NCBI RefSeq assembly: GCF_022288725.1
Contig: NZ_JAKNTA010000005.1
Span: 81,213 to 145,212 of the forward strand
Length of the DNA stretch: 64,000 nt
Direction: 5' to 3'
Origin: Kitasatospora sp. A2-31
Lineage (GTDB): Bacteria > Actinomycetota > Actinomycetes > Streptomycetales > Streptomycetaceae
Position numbers and translations under genes: made by a program. Shown piece after piece: positions 8,689-17,643 of the stretch; the first letter of the stretch is position 1; each line of letters starts with the position of its first letter. Below the pieces are notes generated by a model. The model had not been told where the DNA came from and did no database searches. It worked only from the letters and a program-made list of their open reading frames with translations.

Positions 8689-8827
8689 CCGGGGTGTCTA
8701 TCACCCTGCTCAGCCCACGGGAAGCGATTATCCCCGGCCACCGCGCCACCGGCACAGCACGGGCCCGCTGGGGGCGCAGACGCGGACTGCGTTCAGCGTG
8801 CCGGCTGCTGTCATGGCGTCAGCCGCT

Positions 8828-10117
8828 TCACCGTGCCGGCCCGCGCGCCGGCGCGGTGGGGGCTGACCGTGGCGCCGTCCCCCCCGAAGCCTCGGCCCAG
8901 CCGTCGACGAGATCCAGAATGGTTCCCAGAGCGCGGATGTGGAAGTACTCGCGTCCCCTAACGGGCTTCTCGCCGGCGTCCCGCATGGCGGCTATACAGA
9001 GGGTCTCCAGCCTGCGTGCTTCGGGATTGCCTTCCAGCAGGCGGACGATCCGGTCGAGCCCGTCCCGCTCGTGGTGGGACAGGCGTAGACGCGGGTCTCC
9101 GGAGGTGATGCCGAACTTGACGACCTCGTCGACGTCGTCCGTGACGACGTAGAAGACGTCCCAGGCCTTGCCTGCGCAGATGCGGCATATGCCGCACCCC
9201 GCACGCACGTTGCTCGGGGTGGGCGTTCCCGTGTGCCCCTTGGCGCACCGCACCTGATGCGGCGTGTGATTGCCGAGCCACTCGGGCTCAAGGACCGTTC
9301 CTCCAAGCTCGGCAACCCTTGTGCGGAAGGCGGCCTCGGCGGTCCTCGGGTCCCTTCCGGCGCAGACACGGCAGATCCCCCGCCCCTGCCCGACGCTGGA
9401 CGGCCATGGAGCACTCACGTGGCCCTGGGCGCATCGGACTCGATGAGGCGTGGTCGCTCCGAGCCACTGCGGCTCGAGGACGATGCCCCCCAGCTCCGCG
9501 ACCCGGGACCTGAACCTCGCTTCGACGATCTTCGGGTCCCGCCCGGTGCAGGTCTGGCAGATGGCTGCGCCACGTCGCACCAGGGCCGGCCTGGGGCGGC
9601 ATTCGTGCCCGCCGGCGCAGCGAACCCGGTGCGGCTCGTTCGCGCCGAGGTACACCGGTTCCAGGAGTGATGCGCCCACCGTCGCAAGAGCGTCCCGGAA
9701 GGCGCCCTCGGCCACCTCCTTGTTGTTTCCGGCGCACGTGGAGCAGATCCCTTCGCCCTGCTGCACCTTGGACGGTCGCGGTGCGCATGCGTGCCCGTCG
9801 ACACAACGGGCACGGTGAGGCACGTGGTTGCCGAGCCAACCCTCTTCAAGCACGACCCCGCCCAGTTCGGTCACCCGCTGACGGAAGGCCGCTTCGGCCT
9901 CCTGGGAACGTGCCCGGTGCGCGCAGGTGCGGCAGATACCCTTGCCGGCCAGGACATTGGTCGGATAGCTCGCGTGCTCGTGTCCCGCCCCGCATCTCAC
10001 CCGGTGAGGCTTCCGGGTGCCGAGCCACTCGGTTTCGAGGACCTCGCCACCCAGGTCGGCCACGCGCGCTCGGAACCGTGCTTCGGCTCGCATCGAGCCT
10101 GCCCTCGACGCGCTCAC
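8828..10117 (-). CDS. Five zinc-ribbon repeats fused to a GIY-YIG nuclease domain
   Basis: About 430 residues. From the N-terminus there are five tandem units of roughly 65 residues, each with the pattern F-R-x-R-V-x-x-L-G-G-x-x-x-L-E-x-x-W-L-G, then P-H-x-x-R-C-x-x-G-H, ending G-x-G-I-C-x-x-C. The paired CxxGH and CxxC motifs should bind one zinc per unit, and the unit resembles the treble-clef/DUF723-type repeats attached to phage and homing nucleases. The C-terminal ~120 residues look like GIY-YIG: FYVVTDD, then VKFGITSGD, an arginine in RLRLSHHER and the likely catalytic glutamate in RRLETLC. The start is GTG 10117 (AGGGTGAG upstream) or ATG 10093; the first repeat begins just after either. 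A DNA-targeting role is inferred. Confidence 0.7.
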   Translation of the reverse strand: MSASRAGSMRAEARFRARVADLGGEVLETEWLGTRKPHRVRCGAGHEHASYPTNVLAGKGICRTCAHRARSQEAEAAFRQRVTELGGVVLEEGWLGNHVPHRARCVDGHACAPRPSKVQQGEGICSTCAGNNKEVAEGAFRDALATVGASLLEPVYLGANEPHRVRCAGGHECRPRPALVRRGAAICQTCTGRDPKIVEARFRSRVAELGGIVLEPQWLGATTPHRVRCAQGHVSAPWPSSVGQGRGICRVCAGRDPRTAEAAFRTRVAELGGTVLEPEWLGNHTPHQVRCAKGHTGTPTPSNVRAGCGICRICAGKAWDVFYVVTDDVDEVVKFGITSGDPRLRLSHHERDGLDRIVRLLEGNPEARRLETLCIAAMRDAGEKPVRGREYFHIRALGTILDLVDGWAEASGGTAPRSAPTAPARGPAR

Positions 10118-10482
10118 GATCCACTCACCCTGTGCGAAGCCGGAAGGTTGCCCAGCCCTGAGGGCGGGGCAGTCGTCTCTTCCTCGGCAGGGTGGTGCTT
10201 GCCGACCGCAGTGGCTGCGGGCGTCACGACGCCGGTCCTGTCTCCCCACGTACATCTCCCCATGACGGGGAGCATCGCAGGGGCCACCGACATCCCTGTG
10301 TCAGCGCGGTCGACCGGCTGGCTTTCGGTGTGCGGCGCAAGCGGGCCGCTACCCTCCTCCCTCCGGGATGGCGAGGTCCGATTCCTCGGCAGCCGACTCC
10401 CCACGGGCCGATCGGCAGGATCCGGCGCGGGCGGCGGTGAGCGACGCCACGGCACGGGCGGCGTACGGCACGGCTGAATCGG
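10118..10482. other. Intergenic region
   Basis: 365 bases between two minus-strand genes. I see no gene or clear hairpin here. It should hold the promoter of the GIY-YIG gene and the end of the ricin-fusion transcript. Confidence 0.5.
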
Positions 10483-12234
10483 TCATCCCGTGGTGAACAG
10501 GAAGCTGGCGGAGTGGTAGTAGTCGGGCAGCTGGACGAGCGGTGAGCCGGTGCGCGGCGGGTCGGCCTCCGGCCAGTTGTAGGGGCCGAGCAGGTGCGAG
10601 GCGTAGTCGCTCGACGGGACCGGTGGGACGAACCACAGGCGGACGGCGCCGGTTCTGGCGTCCGGTTCGAACCGCCAGAGCTGCTGAGCGCGTTGCGTGC
10701 CGGAGCGGCAGCTCCGGAGGACCACCGCGACCGTGTTCCCGCCGGCGGTGGTGCCGTCCAGGCACAGTCCCGTCGCCACGTTGCGGAGCTGGTAGATGTC
10801 CTGATCGGCGGCCAGGCGCTCCCAGCGCTGGGACGCCTGACCGGTGCACTTCTGGAGCTGCAGGGGGCTGTCGGCGCTCCGGTCGACGATGCCGACGCAC
10901 AGGCCCGAGCTCCGGTTGAGGAGGGGGAAGCCGACGGGCACGGTCGGTGGGGGTGCCACGACCACGGTCGGCGGTGGGGTCGACGGGGTGGGGGAGGGGT
11001 CGGCCGTGGCCCAGGTGGTCGAGTCGCCGTGGGACGGGGAGGCCGAGGCCGGTGCCGCCGATGCTGTGGGCGACGGCGTGGGCGAAGGGGTGGGCGGCAG
11101 GGCGGGGGAGGGGGACTCCGACCGAGAATCCGAAGGCGGGCCCGTGAAGGTCGCGGTTCCCGTGTTCGGGGGCCTGGGCGGGGGCGCCGACTCCGTGGGG
11201 CCGGGGCGGGGGACGGCAGTGGCGGTCGGTGGGGGATGTGCCCCGGCCGGGGACGTGGTCGTGGAGGCCGCGCCGGCGATGACCAGCGCCGCCACGGCGC
11301 AGGTCCCTGCGGCGGTGAGGGCCGCCAGCGCGCGCCGCCCGCCGGGGCGACGGGCGGCGGTGTTCGGCAGCCACGCGCGGGGGCGCGGAGCGGGTCGTGG
11401 TGCGACCGTCGGCGTCCGCCGGGGACCGGCCGCCACCGCCGGCAGGGCGGGCGACGACGGATCTCCCGTCCACAGCAGCAATTCGCGGAGCAGGAGCGGT
11501 CGTTGCCACTGGTCGATGGCGGTCAGCGTCGTTCGGGCGTGACCACAGCTGTCGCACCGTGAGAGGTGGCGATCGAGGTCCGCCGTGTCGTCGGTGATGC
11601 CGTGCCGGACGAACTCCCCCAGGGCGGCGATCAGGTGGCGACACGATCGCCGGGGTACCCGTGCGGCGTACACCTGCAGATAGGCGTCGTAGAGGACCTG
11701 CCGGGCCGGTGGGTCGGGTTCCGGTCGAGGCGCCGGCCGCGGGCCACCGCCACCGATCGGCTCCCCGAGACAGTGCCACAGCGCCGCCTGCCGGTGCTCC
11801 GGCAGGCTCAGGAACGCGCGCAGGAGGAACGCATCCGCCTCCGCCGCCGCAACCGCCGCGCGCGCCGACGGGTCGGCGGGATCCGCGCGCGGCAGTGTGC
11901 CGAGCCAGGCGGCGAAGCCGTCGCTCAGCGCCGCTTCGCGTCCGGTGTCGGCCCGGTCGGCCGCGGCTCTCCTCACCTCGGCCAGCAGGTAGGGCCGCCA
12001 GCTCGCCGTCGGTCCGGCGCCGGTGCGGACGGCCTCCAGGGTTCGCTCGAAGGCCTCGTCCGCGAGCTCTTCCGCAGCGCGGTCCTCCGCGCAGAACAGT
12101 CCGGCGTAGGCCACCAGCGATTCCCTGTGGCGCTGCGCCGCGTCGGCGAGTGCCGTCAGGCCCCGTTCGTGGCCCGCCCGGATCGCACGTGCCAGTTCGG
12201 CATCCGCGGCCAGGTCGGTCGCCGAATCCGGCAT
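10483..12234 (-). CDS. Degenerate sigma factor / zinc finger / TM / ricin-lectin fusion
   Basis: 583 residues from ATG 12234, behind a strong ribosome site (AGGAGAAG). Residues 15-95 resemble ECF sigma region 2 (AEELADEAFERTLEAV ... SWRPYLLAEVRRAA). Residues 125-160 resemble the start of region 4 (AFLSLPEHRQAAL), but the expected helix-turn-helix is absent. Residues 221-230 (HLSRCDSCGH) form an anti-sigma-type HxxxCxxC zinc finger. A single membrane helix (301-323) precedes a Pro/Thr/Ser linker and, from about residue 435, an extracytoplasmic ricin-type beta-trefoil with paired Cys and QxW motifs (QRW, QLWRF). The protein therefore appears to link an outside lectin to an inside transcription-type module. 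Whether it still binds RNA polymerase is doubtful. A secreted ricin-domain protease is transcribed divergently next to it. Confidence 0.75.
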   Translation of the reverse strand: MPDSATDLAADAELARAIRAGHERGLTALADAAQRHRESLVAYAGLFCAEDRAAEELADEAFERTLEAVRTGAGPTASWRPYLLAEVRRAAADRADTGREAALSDGFAAWLGTLPRADPADPSARAAVAAAEADAFLLRAFLSLPEHRQAALWHCLGEPIGGGGPRPAPRPEPDPPARQVLYDAYLQVYAARVPRRSCRHLIAALGEFVRHGITDDTADLDRHLSRCDSCGHARTTLTAIDQWQRPLLLRELLLWTGDPSSPALPAVAAGPRRTPTVAPRPAPRPRAWLPNTAARRPGGRRALAALTAAGTCAVAALVIAGAASTTTSPAGAHPPPTATAVPRPGPTESAPPPRPPNTGTATFTGPPSDSRSESPSPALPPTPSPTPSPTASAAPASASPSHGDSTTWATADPSPTPSTPPPTVVVAPPPTVPVGFPLLNRSSGLCVGIVDRSADSPLQLQKCTGQASQRWERLAADQDIYQLRNVATGLCLDGTTAGGNTVAVVLRSCRSGTQRAQQLWRFEPDARTGAVRLWFVPPVPSSDYASHLLGPYNWPEADPPRTGSPLVQLPDYYHSASFLFTTG

Positions 12235-12790
12235 CGTCTCTTCTCCTCTGTGCGCCCCGATGGGGGTGTGTGTTCGAACGGCCGCCGTGCGGCGCGGGGG
12301 CGGGGCGCGAACGTCGCGGGCCGCACGGGAGCGCCTCGGCATCCGATGTCGCGGAAGCGGGCGCCGGGCCTTCCGCGGTGGCTCCTCTACTCGCCGGTAG
12401 AGGATGTTGGCCGGAAGGAACTTCCCGCGTCAAGGCCCGCCCTGTGAAGGTGATGGGAAGTCGGATATTGCAAGACAATGCGTCAACAACACTGGTCGAA
12501 AAGCGAGATGGAACGATCAGGTGGCGGCGATCCGGCCTCCGTGAAGGCCGCGTTGGCGTGGCGTGACCTGCAGGGATGGCGGGGACCCCGGGTCCGCGTG
12601 GCTGCCGCTCGCCCCCCGAACAGGGGCTGATCGCGCTGACCGTTCCCGGGCCGTGGATGAACGATCCCGCGACTTTCGAAAGAGGTTTCTGTTATCGGCG
12701 CCCGTCCCGCCGGATCTCTTGTGTGTCGGAAGGCCTGGACCCGTCCCGCTAGAGGGGGACCCCGGGCCCTCACACGAGGAAAGGACCGTG
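12235..12790. other. Divergent promoter region
   Basis: 556 bases between the divergently transcribed sigma/ricin fusion and the metalloprotease. No gene is supported. It is less G+C-rich than its surroundings near 12,450-12,500 and 12,670-12,700, so promoters are likely, but I cannot place boxes with confidence. Confidence 0.5.
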
Positions 12791-15070
12791 ATGGGACACC
12801 GGAGCAGCGAGCTTCGCCGTCGCAGGCAGAAGCGCTCGACCCGCAGGACGGCACTGATCGGCCTCGCGGTCGCGGCCGGCCTGGTCGCGGGCGCACTGGG
12901 AATCCAGACCGTGGTGGACGCACCCTCCCGCAACTCGGCCGTGGCATCGGCCGACGGCCTCGGGGCGGGCCAGACGGTCGGCCTGGTCGTCGACGACGAA
13001 GGGGAGACGGGCTCCGCCGAGAACGGCACCCAGCCGCCGGCCCCGAAGCGCGACACCAAGGCGACGCCGCTCAAGGAGATACCCAAGGAGCAGCCCGAGC
13101 GTGGTCTGGTCTACGCCGGCCTGAGCCTGCCCAGCGACGACCGCTGCGCCGGCCAGCTGCAGGTCAGCGGTGGTTCGCTGTGCAGCCACGGCCCCGACGC
13201 GCCTCCGCAGGGCGTCGACATCCACAAGGACGTCGCCCCGGTGGTCGCGACCGCTGCGCAGCCAGCCGCGCTGACCCCGCCGGCCGGCGCCCAGCCGCCG
13301 GCCGCCGCCGACCTGGTGGCGGGCGGTTCGCCCGTCCTGGACGCCGGAAGCAAGGCGCTGCTCGGCGACGCGGCCGCCGCCCCGCAGCAGACCACCCCTG
13401 CCGGCGGTGCGGCCGCGAGCGGCTCGGCCCTCGTCTGCGACGGTGACGGCACCAGCGGCAACCGCGTCCAGGTGGTGTACGTCCACGCCCCGGGCAACGA
13501 CCGTTTCGCCCAGTACCTGGCCTCGTTCAAGAAGTGGGCCGCGGACGTCGACGTCATCTACAACGCCAGCGCCCAGGAGACCGGCGGCGAGCGGCACGTC
13601 CGCTTCGTCACCGAGTCCGACTGCACCGCCTCGGTGCTGAACGTCCAGATCTCCAGCGCCGAGATCAGGGACTTCAACTCGCAGAACAACGCGCTCGCCA
13701 AGCAGGGGTTCAACCGCAAGGACCGCAAGTACATGATGTTCACCGACGCCCAGGTGTACTGCGGCATCGGTACCTTCGACGGTGACGAGCGTCCCGGCCA
13801 GGACAACCGGAGCAACTTCGGCCCCTCGTACGGCCGTAGCGACTCGGGCTGCTGGGACGGCGCCACCGCCGCGCACGAGCTCGGCCACAACCTCGGCGCC
13901 GTCAACGACAGCGCTCCGAACTCCAGCAAGGCCGGTCACTGCGTCGACGAGTGGGACCTGATGTGCTACTCGGACGCCCCGAACTACCCGAAGATGAAGA
14001 CCGTCTGCCCGGACAGCAAGCACGATGAACGGCTCGACTGCCGCCACGACGACTACTACAACACCAACCCCGCTCCCGGCAGCTACCTGACCACGCACTG
14101 GAACGTCGCCAACAACCGCTTCCTGATCGCGGGCGGCGGCACCGGCCCGAACCCGACGCCGACGCCGACGCCGACGCCGACCAAGACCGGCACCCCGTCG
14201 CCCACCGCGACCACCACTCCCACCAGGACGCCCACGCCGACCCCGACGGCGACGGCCACCGCGACCTCCTCGCCGACCGCCTCGCCGACCCCGACCGCGA
14301 CGGCCACCGCGACCTCCTCGCCGACCGCCTCGCCGACCCCGACCGCCACGCCGACCCCGACCGCCACCCCCACCACCGGTTCCACCGGCCCTGACGTGAC
14401 GGTCAGCCAGGTCACCCAGAACTCGGTCATGCTCAGCTGGCCGGCCGCCAACGGCGCCAGTGGCTACGACGTCCTGCTGAACGGCCAGTCCCTGGGCACC
14501 GTCCACGCCACGGTGGTCGGCCTGGTCCGGCTCGCCCCGGGCACCCAGTACAGCGTGGCCGTCGCCTCCCGTGACGCCGCCGGCAAGGTCTCGAAGCCGG
14601 GTCGCACCGTCACCTTCAAGACCGCTGCCGACTCCGGCAAGCCGCAGCCCGGGACCCGCTACACCGTGGTGAACGGGTTCACCGGCCAGGCCGTCGACCT
14701 CTGGGGCAGCTCGCTCAACGACGGCACCCCGGTGATCTCCTACCAGCGCACCGGCTACGCCAACCAGAAGTGGACCTTCGAGGACGCCGGCTCCGGCACC
14801 GTGCGGATCAAGTCCGTGCGCTCCGACAAGTGCCTCCAGCTGGGCGGTAACGCGGTGGCCGGCCAGTACGTCGCCCAGCAGCCGTGCTCCGACGCGGACG
14901 CGCAGAAGTGGCAGGTGAACTCCTCCAACGGGGGCGTCACCCTCACTGCCCACGGCACGTCGCTGGTCCTCGGCGTCAGCAGCCGCTGGTACTACGGCGG
15001 CCGGCTGCTGGAGCTCCAGCAGCCGAATGGCCAGGCCTACCAGAGCTGGGCCCTGCAGAAGGCCTCCTGA
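12791..15070 (+). CDS. Secreted metzincin-type metallopeptidase with FnIII and ricin domains
   Basis: 759 residues from ATG 12791 (AGGAAAGGA upstream; the adjacent GTG 12788 is an alternative). An Arg-rich N-terminus and a hydrophobic helix (residues 20-38) form a signal or anchor sequence. The catalytic region has HELGHNLGAVND near residue 360, a HExxHxxG zinc motif followed by D instead of the usual metzincin third His, and a possible Met-turn (DLMCYSD). The HExxHxxG...D ligand set recalls snapalysin. Many cysteines suggest disulfides. A Thr-Pro linker encoded by tandem repeats (14,150-14,370) leads to a fibronectin type III domain (about 535-615) and a C-terminal ricin-type trefoil (about 620-759). 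Likely an exported protease targeted to polysaccharide or glycoprotein. Confidence 0.8.
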   Translation: MGHRSSELRRRRQKRSTRRTALIGLAVAAGLVAGALGIQTVVDAPSRNSAVASADGLGAGQTVGLVVDDEGETGSAENGTQPPAPKRDTKATPLKEIPKEQPERGLVYAGLSLPSDDRCAGQLQVSGGSLCSHGPDAPPQGVDIHKDVAPVVATAAQPAALTPPAGAQPPAAADLVAGGSPVLDAGSKALLGDAAAAPQQTTPAGGAAASGSALVCDGDGTSGNRVQVVYVHAPGNDRFAQYLASFKKWAADVDVIYNASAQETGGERHVRFVTESDCTASVLNVQISSAEIRDFNSQNNALAKQGFNRKDRKYMMFTDAQVYCGIGTFDGDERPGQDNRSNFGPSYGRSDSGCWDGATAAHELGHNLGAVNDSAPNSSKAGHCVDEWDLMCYSDAPNYPKMKTVCPDSKHDERLDCRHDDYYNTNPAPGSYLTTHWNVANNRFLIAGGGTGPNPTPTPTPTPTKTGTPSPTATTTPTRTPTPTPTATATATSSPTASPTPTATATATSSPTASPTPTATPTPTATPTTGSTGPDVTVSQVTQNSVMLSWPAANGASGYDVLLNGQSLGTVHATVVGLVRLAPGTQYSVAVASRDAAGKVSKPGRTVTFKTAADSGKPQPGTRYTVVNGFTGQAVDLWGSSLNDGTPVISYQRTGYANQKWTFEDAGSGTVRIKSVRSDKCLQLGGNAVAGQYVAQQPCSDADAQKWQVNSSNGGVTLTAHGTSLVLGVSSRWYYGGRLLELQQPNGQAYQSWALQKAS

Positions 15071-15125
15071 CCCCGGGCAGGTCCGCCGGCCCCGGGTAGG
15101 GTCGGCGACCGCAGGCAGGACCGCC

Positions 15126-15169
15126 GGCCGGGTGCGGCCGCCGTGAACCCACGGCGGCCGCACCCGGCC
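15126..15169 (+). terminator. 20-bp hairpin after the metallopeptidase gene
   Basis: Bases 15126-15145 and 15150-15169 are exact reverse complements around the loop AACC. The hairpin lies 56 bases past the stop and ends 31 bases before the next start, so the two plus-strand genes are probably separate transcripts. Confidence 0.75.
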
Positions 15170-15200
15170 ATCCCACTCACCCCACGAGGAAGCACCGCCC

Positions 15201-15956
15201 ATGCGCATCCGTTCCGTCGCTGCTGCCCTCGCCGTCGGCGGGGTGGCCCTTCTCGCACCCGCCGTCCCCGCCTCCGCCCACGGCGACACCGTCCACCTGG
15301 AAGTCACCGGAGTGGACAACGGGCACGTCACCACCGCCGCCAGCTTCGAGAACGACCGCGACCCGGTCGTCGAGGGGTTCGCCGGTTCGCTCGCCGCCAC
15401 CTCCTCCGACGGGCGCGCGGTGGGCCCCTGGCGCCTGGTCGCCGTCCCCGGCCACCCCGGCAGCTACACCACCCGGGAGGTCCTGCCGTCCGGCCACTGG
15501 AAGATCACCGTCGACTGCGCCTTCCCCGACCTCGGGCACGGCGAGCGCGAGCTGGACGTGGCGGCCGCCGCCATCACCGACCCGGTGGGTTCGATGCCGA
15601 CCGCGGGCACCCCGGTCGGGCCGACCGTCGTGCCGTCCCCGGTCGTCACCCCCGGCACCGTGACCGGCCCGACGGTCCCCGCACCCGCCCCCACCGGCGC
15701 CCCCACCTCCACCGGCGCCGGGAACGGCAGTGGCACCGGCACCGCCGACCCGACCACCTCCGGGGCCGCCACGCCGGCTCCCCCCGCCCCCGGCCCCGCG
15801 ACCGCCACGGCGACGTCCGACGTCCCGGCGAAGGCCACCGCGGACGACGACGGCTCGACCGTCGCGACCTGGGCCGCCATCGGTACGGCGGTCGTGGCCG
15901 TCGTGCTCGTCGTCGTCGGCTTCCGGCTCCGCCGCCGCAACACCGTCCGCGGCTGA
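15201..15956 (+). CDS. Membrane-anchored surface protein with N-terminal His
   Basis: 251 residues. A Sec signal peptide ends in PASA, so the mature protein would begin HGDTVHLEV. This leaves an N-terminal histidine like the copper-binding histidine of CopC-type proteins. A globular domain of about 100 residues follows, with a single cysteine near residue 112, then a Pro/Thr/Gly-rich stalk, a C-terminal membrane helix (about 229-245) and a basic tail. It is thus tethered to the membrane and exposed outside. I do not recognise the family for certain; a copper- or signal-related role is only suggested. Confidence 0.65.
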   Translation: MRIRSVAAALAVGGVALLAPAVPASAHGDTVHLEVTGVDNGHVTTAASFENDRDPVVEGFAGSLAATSSDGRAVGPWRLVAVPGHPGSYTTREVLPSGHWKITVDCAFPDLGHGERELDVAAAAITDPVGSMPTAGTPVGPTVVPSPVVTPGTVTGPTVPAPAPTGAPTSTGAGNGSGTGTADPTTSGAATPAPPAPGPATATATSDVPAKATADDDGSTVATWAAIGTAVVAVVLVVVGFRLRRRNTVRG

Positions 15957-16049
15957 TCCGGGACCTCGGCCGGGCGCGTTCAGGAGGAACCGGCACACGC
16001 CGGTGTCCCCGGCGTGGAGCGTTCCGCCCGGGCCTGGCCGGGGGGCGGC

Positions 16050-16751
16050 TCAGGTCAGGACGAGGACCTGGCCTGGCAGGAGCAGGTCGGGGTCCGGCCC
16101 GATGGTCTCGTCGTTGAGCGCGTGGAGGGCGGGCCAGCCGCCGGGGGTGCCCGAGGCCTGGGCGATGGCGTCGAGGGTGTCGCCCGCGCGGACCGTCCAG
16201 GTGCCCGGGCGGTCCGCGTCCGGGACGTCCTCCACGGCTGAGGGTGCCGCTGCTGCGTGGGCGCCGGCGTGGCCGTCGGTGCGGTCGGTGCTTGCGGTGC
16301 GGCCGGTGGGAGCGTGCCCTCGTGGCTGCGCGGGGCGGTGCGCGCCGGTGCGCGGACCGGCGTGGGCAGCGGGGGTGTCGCTGCCATGGGCGGCGTGGGC
16401 TCCGCAGGCGGGCCACGGGGCGAGGCCGCGACGCGCGGCGAGGTTCTCGGCCACGGTGATCTGCTGTTCACGGGTCGCCCGGTCCGCGCGGGGTGCGTAG
16501 GCGAGGCCGCCGTTGGCCCGCCAGGTGGCGCCGTCGAACTGCAGCCCGCCGTAGTAGCCGTTCCCGGTGGCGGCGTGCCAGCGACCCCCGCTCTCGCAAC
16601 GGGCGAGTGCGTCCCAGTCGACGCCCGCCAGGACGCCGGTGGTGACCGCGGCGGCCGGAGATCCGCCGGGGCCGCCGACGACGGCGGCGAGGGCGACCAG
16701 CGGGAGCAGGAGTACGGCGAACAGACGACGGGTGACGGGCAGCGGTGACAT
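16050..16751 (-). CDS. Secreted transglycosylase-like (Rpf-type) protein with LysM domain
   Basis: 233 residues from ATG 16751 (GCGGAGCG upstream). After a signal peptide comes the resuscitation-promoting-factor-like transglycosylase domain: DWDALARCESGGRWHAATGNGYYGGLQF with the catalytic glutamate in CESGG, continuing to about residue 95. A His/Ala/Pro-rich linker leads to a C-terminal LysM (WTVRAGDTLDAIAQ ... LLLPGQVLVL) that binds peptidoglycan. The protein should cleave or remodel cell-wall glycan. Stand-alone gene, convergent with the surface-protein gene at 15201. Confidence 0.85.
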   Translation of the reverse strand: MSPLPVTRRLFAVLLLPLVALAAVVGGPGGSPAAAVTTGVLAGVDWDALARCESGGRWHAATGNGYYGGLQFDGATWRANGGLAYAPRADRATREQQITVAENLAARRGLAPWPACGAHAAHGSDTPAAHAGPRTGAHRPAQPRGHAPTGRTASTDRTDGHAGAHAAAAPSAVEDVPDADRPGTWTVRAGDTLDAIAQASGTPGGWPALHALNDETIGPDPDLLLPGQVLVLT

Positions 16752-17006
16752 GAACGCTCCGCGGTCGGGGAGAGGGGCCGGGCGCCGAGACGCCTTCTCC
16801 ACCCATGCACCGTGCGGCCGTGCGGGGCTGCCGACGGAGCCGGAATCTCATCCGGCCGGCGGTCCGGCACCACCCGAACAGCGAAACCCCGCGCGGCGGT
16901 GAGCGCGGACCGCACGGGCGTGCGGACGCGCACGCGCGTCGGCCCGTCGGCCCTTCGGCCTGTGAGTGGCCTGAGTGGACTGAGCGGCCTGAGCGGCGCC
17001 GGGGCG

Positions 17007-17462
17007 TCAGCCGGCCAGGCCGGTCAGTTCGGCGTCCCAGTCGATCGCGCTTCCCTCGGTGCCCGGGGGGACCAGCGCGAAGCTCTCGCGGCGGAGCCAG
17101 CGACGCACCTGGCGGGACGGGAGGTCCAGGAGGACGGATCCGTCGTCCCCGAGCAGCATGATGCGCAGGGCGGTGCGGCCGTGGCAGGAGCAGGGCGGCC
17201 AGATCCGGACGTCGCCGAGGCCGGAGGGCTTCTGCAGGCCCTCCCAGAGGAGATCGCGGGAGAACTGCCAGGTGCCCGCCTCCGCTGCCGGTCCCAGGAA
17301 CTCGAGTGCGACGGCGAGCGGGTCGTCGCTGCGGTAGGCGAGGCGCACCGGAACGTCCACGGATTCGTGCTCGCCGAGGACGATCTGCGCGTCGAGGACG
17401 GTGTCGGTGCTGGTGACGTCCGGGTGGGGCCGGGGGCCCGGGAGGGAGTGGTGGGCGGGCAC
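17007..17462 (-). CDS. SsgA/SsgB-family sporulation and cell-division protein
   Basis: 151 residues from GTG 17462, with AGGAGAA seven bases upstream. The sequence fits the SsgA-like proteins found only in sporulating actinomycetes: VPVRLAYRSDDPLAV, then WQFSRDLLWEGL and, near the end, RRESFALVPPGTEG. Members steer septum placement and cell-wall remodelling during sporulation; SsgB recruits FtsZ. Which paralogue this is cannot be decided here. It is shielded from the upstream gene by two hairpins. Confidence 0.88.
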   Translation of the reverse strand: MPAHHSLPGPRPHPDVTSTDTVLDAQIVLGEHESVDVPVRLAYRSDDPLAVALEFLGPAAEAGTWQFSRDLLWEGLQKPSGLGDVRIWPPCSCHGRTALRIMLLGDDGSVLLDLPSRQVRRWLRRESFALVPPGTEGSAIDWDAELTGLAG

Positions 17463-17530
17463 GGGTTCTCCTGGGTGGCTGTAGGGGCGCGGGTGCCGGG
17501 ACGGGCGGCGGGGCGACGCGACGGACACGC

Positions 17531-17570
17531 CGGTGGGCGGCCGGGCGACGAGGTGCCCGGCCGCCCACCG
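17531..17570 (-). terminator. 16-bp hairpin
   Basis: Bases 17531-17546 and 17555-17570 are exact reverse complements with an 8-base loop. It lies upstream of the SsgA-like gene and downstream of the chloroperoxidase-like gene, as a second barrier after the hairpin at 17609-17640. Confidence 0.65.
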
Positions 17571-17608
17571 GCGACTGCATCCGGCGAACACCGCGAGGGC
17601 GGATGGTC

Positions 17609-17640
17609 GGACGGCCGCGGTCGGGGGCCCGCGGCCGTCC
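17609..17640 (-). terminator. 12-bp hairpin directly after the chloroperoxidase-like gene
   Basis: Bases 17609-17620 and 17629-17640 are exact reverse complements around an 8-base loop. It begins three bases past the stop at 17644. Confidence 0.7.
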
Positions 17641-17643
17641 GGG

